The notes under the pieces: model-generated
The model's database searches: none
Seen by the model: the letters and a program-made list of their open reading frames with translations, nothing else
Told to the model about the DNA's origin: nothing
From: JAUZQZ01 sp964492105
GTDB lineage: Bacteria; Pseudomonadota; Zetaproteobacteria; Mariprofundales; Mariprofundaceae
Assembly (NCBI GenBank): GCA_964492105.1
Contig: CAZBJB010000051.1
Span: 1 to 10,032 of the forward strand
Length of the DNA stretch: 10,032 nt
Direction: 5' to 3'
Translations under genes and position numbers: made by a program
In this document: piece after piece, positions 6,153 to 10,032 of the stretch
How the letters are laid out: the number at the start of each line of letters is the position of its first letter
Position numbering within the stretch: the stretch's first letter is position 1

Positions 6153-8764
6153 GGTTGTCCTTTTCCTGCCTGACACATCGTCACCAGTTCATCCAGCACA
6201 TTCAGGGCATCCACCGGGCGCATCGCTTCCACCTCCAAGGCCGACAAACGATCGGATAAGCCCTGCAAGAATCGTTCCCGTTCTTCCTTACCCGCGCGCT
6301 CGGCCTCAGCGAACAGGCCCAGCTGCGGCTTATCGGATTCCGAGGCCAGTTCCGCATCGTGTTTCAGCCGGAATAGATGTTCCCGTGCCCGTTTCACCAC
6401 CGAAGGGGGCAGCCCGGCCAGTTTGGCCACGGCAATGCCATAGGAACGATCAGCGGCATTGTCCTCCACCCGGTGCAGAAAAATCACCTCGCCATGATGT
6501 TCGCGCACCATCACGGAGGCGTTAAATGCCTCCGAACATTCATCCGGCATGGATGTCAGCTCATGGTAATGCGTGGCAAACAATGTCAGCACATCCTCGC
6601 TGGCCATGAGATATTCGGCCACGGCCCATGCAATAGCCAGGCCATCCCATGTACTGGTTCCCCGCCCGATCTCATCAATAATAACCAGTGAGCGCGGTGT
6701 AAGCTGATTGAGAATATGCGCGGTTTCCATCATCTCCACCATAAAGGTAGAATGCCCGGAAGCCAGTGCATCGCCCGCGCCGATGCGGGTGAAAATACGA
6801 CGGGTAAGCGGAATCCGCGCGGAATCCGCCGGTACGAAACAACCGGTGTGCGCCAGCCATACCAGCCAGGCCACCTGCCGCATATAGGTGGACTTGCCGC
6901 CCATGTTCGGCCCCGTCAACAGCATGAAACGGCGGCGCATGGTATGCATGTGCGTATCATTGGCTACAAAACTGCCCGCATCCAGACACTGTTCCACCTG
7001 AGGATGCCGCCCGCCGGAAATCATGAGGCTGTGTCCACCATGTATTTCCGGGCGGACATAACGGTATTCAGCCGCCAGTTTGGCAAAACAGGCCAGCACA
7101 TCCAGTCTCGCCACGGCAGCGGCTGCCGCCTGAATATGATGTGCACGGCCAGTCACATCCTGCCTCAAACCCTCAATCAGCGCCCATTCCTGTTCCAGCG
7201 CAGTCTCTTTGGCGCGCAAGACTTCTTCTTCATGCTGATGCAGTTCATCGGTAATAAAGCGTTCGGCATTCACCAGTGTCTGCTTGCGCACATAATGCGC
7301 CGGCGCCTTCTCCGCCATGCTTTTCGGTATTTCGATAAAATAACCGAATACCCTGTTGTATTTTACACGCAACCTGGAAACACCGGTCGTGCTACGTTCA
7401 CGCGTCTCAAATGCGCTCAGCCAGTCATCCGCCCCTCGCGCCAAACCGCGTAATCGATCCAGTTCCACATTAAACCCTGGCTTAATCACACCACCATCGC
7501 GAACATGCGCCGGCGGCGGATTCACCACCGCCGCATCCAACGTTTTCGCCAACTGTTCAAGCCCTGTTAACGCCTCCCGAATCCCTGCGAACAGACCTGC
7601 GCGCTCCCCCAACATCTCCGACAAGGAGGGAAGCGCCAGCAGCGATCCGGCCAGGCCCAGGTAATCCCTTGGCGACGCGCGATCCAGCACCACGCGCGTC
7701 AACATTCGTTCCATATCCCGAATACCCGTCAGCTGCCCTCGAATGCCTTCCCGCGCCTCCCCATCATCCAGCAAGCTCTGCACTGCATTCTGACGCGCAT
7801 CAATTGTGGGCATATCGTTCAGAGGGTGATCCAGCCAGTCTCGCAACAGGCGCGCACCCATCGGCGTACGCGTCACATCCAGCACGTCAATCATGCCGCC
7901 ATGCGCGTCGCCGGAAAGGCTCTCGTACAACTCCAGATTGTGGCGGGAACGCGCATCAATACCCATGTACGCATCCGATTCATGAAATATCGGCAGTTGG
8001 AGATGCGCCATGCTTTGCTTCTGTGTCTGTTCCAGATAAACCAGAACCGCACCCACCGCAGCCGCGGCAAACGGATGTGCGGCAAGGTTTAACGAAGCCG
8101 GTTCATTCACGCCATAGACTTGCTTGATGCGTTCAGCGGCCACTTCCGTTGAAAAGCTCCAGTCACCGGGATGATGCACAACCACGGAAGATCTCAGCCC
8201 ATCGATCCCATCCATGCCGGACGGCAGAAGCAGTTCCGAAGGCGCCAGTACGTCCAACTGTTCTTCCAGTGGCCTCCCGCCTCTACCCTCAATCAGACAA
8301 AATCCGCCGCAAGAGAGATCAACCGCAGCCAAAGCCCATGCCTCCTTGCTTCCGGACAGGGCAGCTAACGGTGCGGCGCGTCTTTCATTCAGTAGTTCCG
8401 ATTCGGTAATGGTTCCGGGCGTCACTACGCGCACGACTTCGCGCCGCACCGGCCCCCTGGATCCGTCCGGCGGCTCCATCTGGTCGCAAATGGCGACACG
8501 CAGGCCTGCCGCCACCAGGCGCGACAGGTATTGCTCCGCCTGATGCCAGGGCACGCCCGCCATGGGAATATCCGCGCCATTGGCCTTGCCGCGTTTTGTC
8601 AGGGCAATATCGAGCACCCTGGAAGCCTCCACGGCATCATCGAAAAACATCTCGTAGAAATCGCCCATGCGGTAAAACAGCAGACAATCCGCATATTCGG
8701 ACTTGATGCGCAGATATTGCTTCATCATGGGCGTATGGGTGGAATGGGCAGGCGTTCCGGACAT
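6149..8764 (-). CDS. mutS: DNA mismatch repair protein MutS
   Basis: An 871-residue mismatch-recognition ATPase, slightly longer than the E. coli protein (853). The N-terminal mismatch-binding domain has FYRMGDFYEMFFDDA with Phe36 and Glu38, at the same numbers as the E. coli Phe-x-Glu motif. Connector, lever and clamp regions follow (RSRHNLELYESL, 272-283; VKYNRVFGYFIEI, 467-479). The ATPase has Walker A GPNMGGKS (618-625), STFMVEM (672-678), Walker B VIIDEIG with Asp697-Glu698, the signature GRGTSTWDG (700-708) and ATHYHEL (730-736). The C-terminus keeps the short final motif seen in tetramerising MutS proteins. The start is taken at ATG 8764 because conserved HTPMMKQYLRIK (10-21) needs upstream residues and farther-upstream codons look non-coding. 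No good Shine-Dalgarno is visible. It is the first gene of the operon with glnD. Confidence 0.96.
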   Translation of the reverse strand: MSGTPAHSTHTPMMKQYLRIKSEYADCLLFYRMGDFYEMFFDDAVEASRVLDIALTKRGKANGADIPMAGVPWHQAEQYLSRLVAAGLRVAICDQMEPPDGSRGPVRREVVRVVTPGTITESELLNERRAAPLAALSGSKEAWALAAVDLSCGGFCLIEGRGGRPLEEQLDVLAPSELLLPSGMDGIDGLRSSVVVHHPGDWSFSTEVAAERIKQVYGVNEPASLNLAAHPFAAAAVGAVLVYLEQTQKQSMAHLQLPIFHESDAYMGIDARSRHNLELYESLSGDAHGGMIDVLDVTRTPMGARLLRDWLDHPLNDMPTIDARQNAVQSLLDDGEAREGIRGQLTGIRDMERMLTRVVLDRASPRDYLGLAGSLLALPSLSEMLGERAGLFAGIREALTGLEQLAKTLDAAVVNPPPAHVRDGGVIKPGFNVELDRLRGLARGADDWLSAFETRERSTTGVSRLRVKYNRVFGYFIEIPKSMAEKAPAHYVRKQTLVNAERFITDELHQHEEEVLRAKETALEQEWALIEGLRQDVTGRAHHIQAAAAAVARLDVLACFAKLAAEYRYVRPEIHGGHSLMISGGRHPQVEQCLDAGSFVANDTHMHTMRRRFMLLTGPNMGGKSTYMRQVAWLVWLAHTGCFVPADSARIPLTRRIFTRIGAGDALASGHSTFMVEMMETAHILNQLTPRSLVIIDEIGRGTSTWDGLAIAWAVAEYLMASEDVLTLFATHYHELTSMPDECSEAFNASVMVREHHGEVIFLHRVEDNAADRSYGIAVAKLAGLPPSVVKRAREHLFRLKHDAELASESDKPQLGLFAEAERAGKEERERFLQGLSDRLSALEVEAMRPVDALNVLDELVTMCQAGKGQP

Positions 8765-8799
8765 ATGCGAAAAGTAGCAGCTTATGGTGCAATGGATAA

Positions 8800-9030
8800 C
8801 CGGAAAAACAGAGTCCCGTTCGGCCTGGGGAACATACGGGGCGGGAGGAGCTGGCCCAGGACAGCGAATCCCAACACCTGTACGGAAGGAACGGAGGTAT
8901 ATTCGGCGGCGTTGGGATGAAGACAACATGGCTTACCCGGGGAGGTCTTCCGCTGTCCCGCATAAGCGGGTACTGCATCGGCAACGGTGTGGGATGCAGA
9001 GGCAGAAGTCAGCAGAGGCCATAGTAGGAC
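8800..9030 (+). mobile_element. probable group II intron remnant (leader just upstream of a lost reverse-transcriptase gene)
   Basis: The stretch ending AGGCAGAAGTCAGCAGAGGC (about 9000-9019) plus CATAGTAGG encodes RQKSAEAIVGR in the frame that opens at 8784. From memory this is a hallmark of sequence just before or at the start of maturase genes in bacterial group II introns, as is the nearby GGGGAGGTCT. Two adjacent perfect hairpins support a structured RNA: CCCGC-ATAA-GCGGG (8957-8970) and CTGCATC/GATGCAG (8973-8999). No reverse transcriptase, domain V or 3' end follows, so if the call is right only a fragment survives. The limits are approximate. The identification rests on remembered sequence and not on a search; another mobile-element leader is possible. 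Confidence 0.5.
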
Positions 9031-9037
9031 GGGTATA

Positions 9038-9131
9038 GATGGTTGCATAAATCCCCGCATGTTGCGCCAGCTTTAATCATAGTGGCTACAGAAACAGCAT
9101 CGAATGATCGGCGACTACTTATGCAACCATC
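9038..9131. mobile_element. 94-bp element with perfect 13-bp terminal inverted repeats
   Basis: GATGGTTGCATAA (9038-9050) and TTATGCAACCATC (9119-9131) are exact reverse complements and enclose 68 bp with no coding potential. The next inward bases match only partly, so the pair looks like element ends and not a simple hairpin. The size fits a very small MITE or the fused ends of an internally deleted insertion sequence. I see no clear target-site duplication: flanks are GGGTATA on the left and ACCTGTC on the right. It sits directly after the intron-like fragment. Confidence 0.55.
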
Positions 9132-9289
9132 ACCTGTCCGAAGGGCCGAACAGCGAACGACATTGAACGACTGAATTCTCAGCAGGAGTGTGGATACAGA
9201 AGCAACGCAAGTTGGCGCCGGGATATGCGGTGAGCCGGAAGCTGACGTATCGGGTAAAAGAAGTGAGTTGAATCGTTACAGACAAAAAG
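9132..9289. other. unassigned region downstream of rnhB
   Basis: About 160 bp with no supported gene. The plus strand has a short open stretch (about 9164-9268) reading TEFSAGVWIQKQRKLAPGYA and continuing through RKLTYRVKEVS to a TGA. It has no start codon near a ribosome binding site and I do not recognise it; it may be a remnant of a mobile-element gene. No terminator for rnhB is evident. Confidence 0.4.
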
Positions 9290-9916
9290 TTAGAGCAAAT
9301 ATCGTGCCACAGGCGCAAAAGATTGCCGATGCCATGCGCATGGCCCGTGATCCCTGAGTGCCTCCAGATGAATTTTTGTACCGTACCCCTTGTGTGCGGC
9401 AAAGCCGTAAACCGGAAAAATATGCCCCAAACGCTGCATGAAACGATCGCGCACCACTTTGGCGACAAGCGATGCGGCGGCAATTTCCTGTACCGCATCA
9501 TCACCACCAACGATAGCTTCGACCGGGCATGGCATGTCCGGAACGCGATTGCCATCCACCAAAACATTTGACGGTTTCACTGTCAGACCCTCAACAGCCC
9601 GCCACATGGCCAGCATCGTGGCATGCAGGATGTTGAGGTGGTCAATCTCCGCAACCGTTGCATGGCCAATCGAATACGCGACTGCATATTTGCGGATATG
9701 GTGATAAAACCGAATGCGGTTCTTTTCGGAGACCTTCTTGGAATCACGGTATTTCCCCCACATCGGGTCATTGGGCGAGAGAATCACCGCCGCCGTCACC
9801 ACGGGGCCAGCCAGTGGCCCATAGCCTACCTCATCTACACCCGCTAGTATGATAAAAAATCACGTCGCTTTATGATTTGGCATTGTGCTAGTTAACGCTT
9901 GCAGTCGTTTCAGCAT
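9290..9916 (-). pseudogene. rnhB: ribonuclease HII gene with an in-frame stop near its 5' end
   Basis: RNase HII nicks RNA-DNA hybrids at single embedded ribonucleotides. Counting from the ATG at 9916, the family motifs are present: GVDEVGYGPLAGPV (26-39, Asp28-Glu29), DSKKVSEKNR, VLVDGN (Asp121), GGDD (Asp139), EIAAASLVAKV, HKGYGT, and the usual ending HRQSFAPVARYLL. Spacing between catalytic acids resembles the E. coli set (Asp10, Glu11, Asp108, Asp126). However, codon 19 is TGA (9862-9860), in the same frame, and between it and Asp28 the codons are TTT, TTT, ATC, ATA, CTA and others, with no ATG, GTG or TTG. The next standard start is GTG 9802, which would lose Asp28-Glu29. Either a nonsense change (for example CGA or TGG to TGA) has broken the gene, or translation starts at a rare AUC/AUA codon. 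The 3' end is complete (TAA). An intact but non-canonical gene remains possible. Confidence 0.7.
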
Positions 9917-9953
9917 TGCTTGAACTCTCCCTTCCCGAAAAAACAGGGTGGAA

Positions 9954-9983
9954 ACTATAAAGTCACAAAACATTGATTGTCAA
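9954..9983 (-). promoter_or_regulatory. sigma-70-type promoter reading toward rnhB
   Basis: On the minus strand, TTGACA (9983-9978) and TATAGT (9959-9954) are separated by 18 bp. The -35 is a perfect consensus match and the -10 matches 5 of 6. Transcription would start near 9947, about 30 nt before the ATG at 9916, with AGGGAG (9932-9927) as a possible, rather distant ribosome binding site. Promoter activity is inferred from sequence only. Confidence 0.6.
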
Positions 9984-10032
9984 ACAGCGTCCAGAATTGA
10001 CCCCCCTAATACGGGCCAAATCAGGTTCGATT
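9984..10032. other. unassigned right edge of the window
   Basis: About 50 bp with no recognisable gene. It contains AATTGACCCCCC (9995-10006), similar to the arms of the psiE leader hairpin. It may belong to a neighbouring mobile element or intergenic region, but the window is too short to tell. Confidence 0.3.

Noticed and set aside
6716..7453. 245-codon plus-strand frame opposite mutS
   Set aside because: Antisense to a fully conserved mutS; composition is what codon bias on the other strand produces, with no family motif.
8765..8929. N-terminal extension of mutS from an ATG at 8929
   Set aside because: The added 55 residues do not resemble any MutS N-terminus and lie in the intron-like region; the ATG at 8764 gives the normal start.
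8784..9038. 84-codon plus-strand open frame as a complete protein gene
   Set aside because: Only its last third resembles known sequence, and that resemblance is to group II intron leader; best read as part of a remnant.
9130..9567. 145-codon minus-strand frame overlapping rnhB
   Set aside because: Another frame of the rnhB coding sequence running into non-coding sequence; no motif.
9290..9802. rnhB starting at the GTG at 9802
   Set aside because: This start would remove the catalytic Asp-Glu and the glycine-rich loop, which are encoded intact just upstream in the same frame.
1..10032. CRISPR array, tRNA or rRNA gene, toxin-antitoxin pair or defence island
   Set aside because: No regularly spaced direct repeats, no cloverleaf or rRNA-like sequence and no matching protein families were seen on either strand.

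Overview
The window looks like a chromosomal stretch of a Pseudomonadota (proteobacterial) genome: mostly conserved housekeeping genes plus small mobile-element debris. I cannot name the genus. The mutS-glnD adjacency is something I recall from alphaproteobacteria and some deep-branching lineages, but that is weak evidence. TGA ends mutS, glnD, the patatin gene, psiE and the truncated first gene, so the standard bacterial code applies.

Layout. (1) 1-1785, plus strand: the last codons of one DUF1538 membrane protein, a second DUF1538 membrane protein, a small P-II-like protein and a two-CBS-domain protein. This is a likely operon for a two-subunit cation/proton antiporter with cytosolic nucleotide-sensing partners. 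The two DUF1538 genes are pushed apart by a hairpin-rich insertion of about 149 bp flanked by an exact 11-bp direct repeat. Removing the insertion and one repeat copy restores a 4-base ATGA overlap between them. (2) 1786-2139: a non-coding stretch with a good Pho-box-like tandem repeat and, in the inferred leader, a GC-rich hairpin followed by a T-run. (3) 2140-2583, plus strand: a PsiE-family membrane protein, which fits phosphate control. (4) 8764-2638, minus strand: mutS, glnD and a patatin-like phospholipase, with each stop overlapping the next start or lying a few bases from it, so one tightly coupled operon. (5) 8765-9289: no intact gene. I see what looks like a piece of a group II intron (the leader just before a lost reverse-transcriptase gene), a 94-bp element with perfect 13-bp inverted ends, and about 160 bp I cannot assign. 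(6) 9290-9916, minus strand: rnhB (RNase HII), whose reading frame has a TGA ten codons before its catalytic Asp-Glu and no standard start codon in between; a good sigma-70-type promoter lies just upstream. The window ends in unassigned sequence.

How the genes relate. The plus-strand cluster appears to be ion transport under metabolite control. The P-II-like protein has no tyrosine anywhere, so the GlnD encoded in the same window cannot uridylylate it on tyrosine. The minus-strand operon joins mismatch repair, nitrogen sensing and a lipid hydrolase, a combination shared through position and translation rather than pathway. I found no CRISPR array, rRNA or tRNA gene, and no complete new defence system. 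The most notable observations are the insertion that split the antiporter gene pair, the Pho box with possible attenuator before psiE, and the interrupted rnhB.
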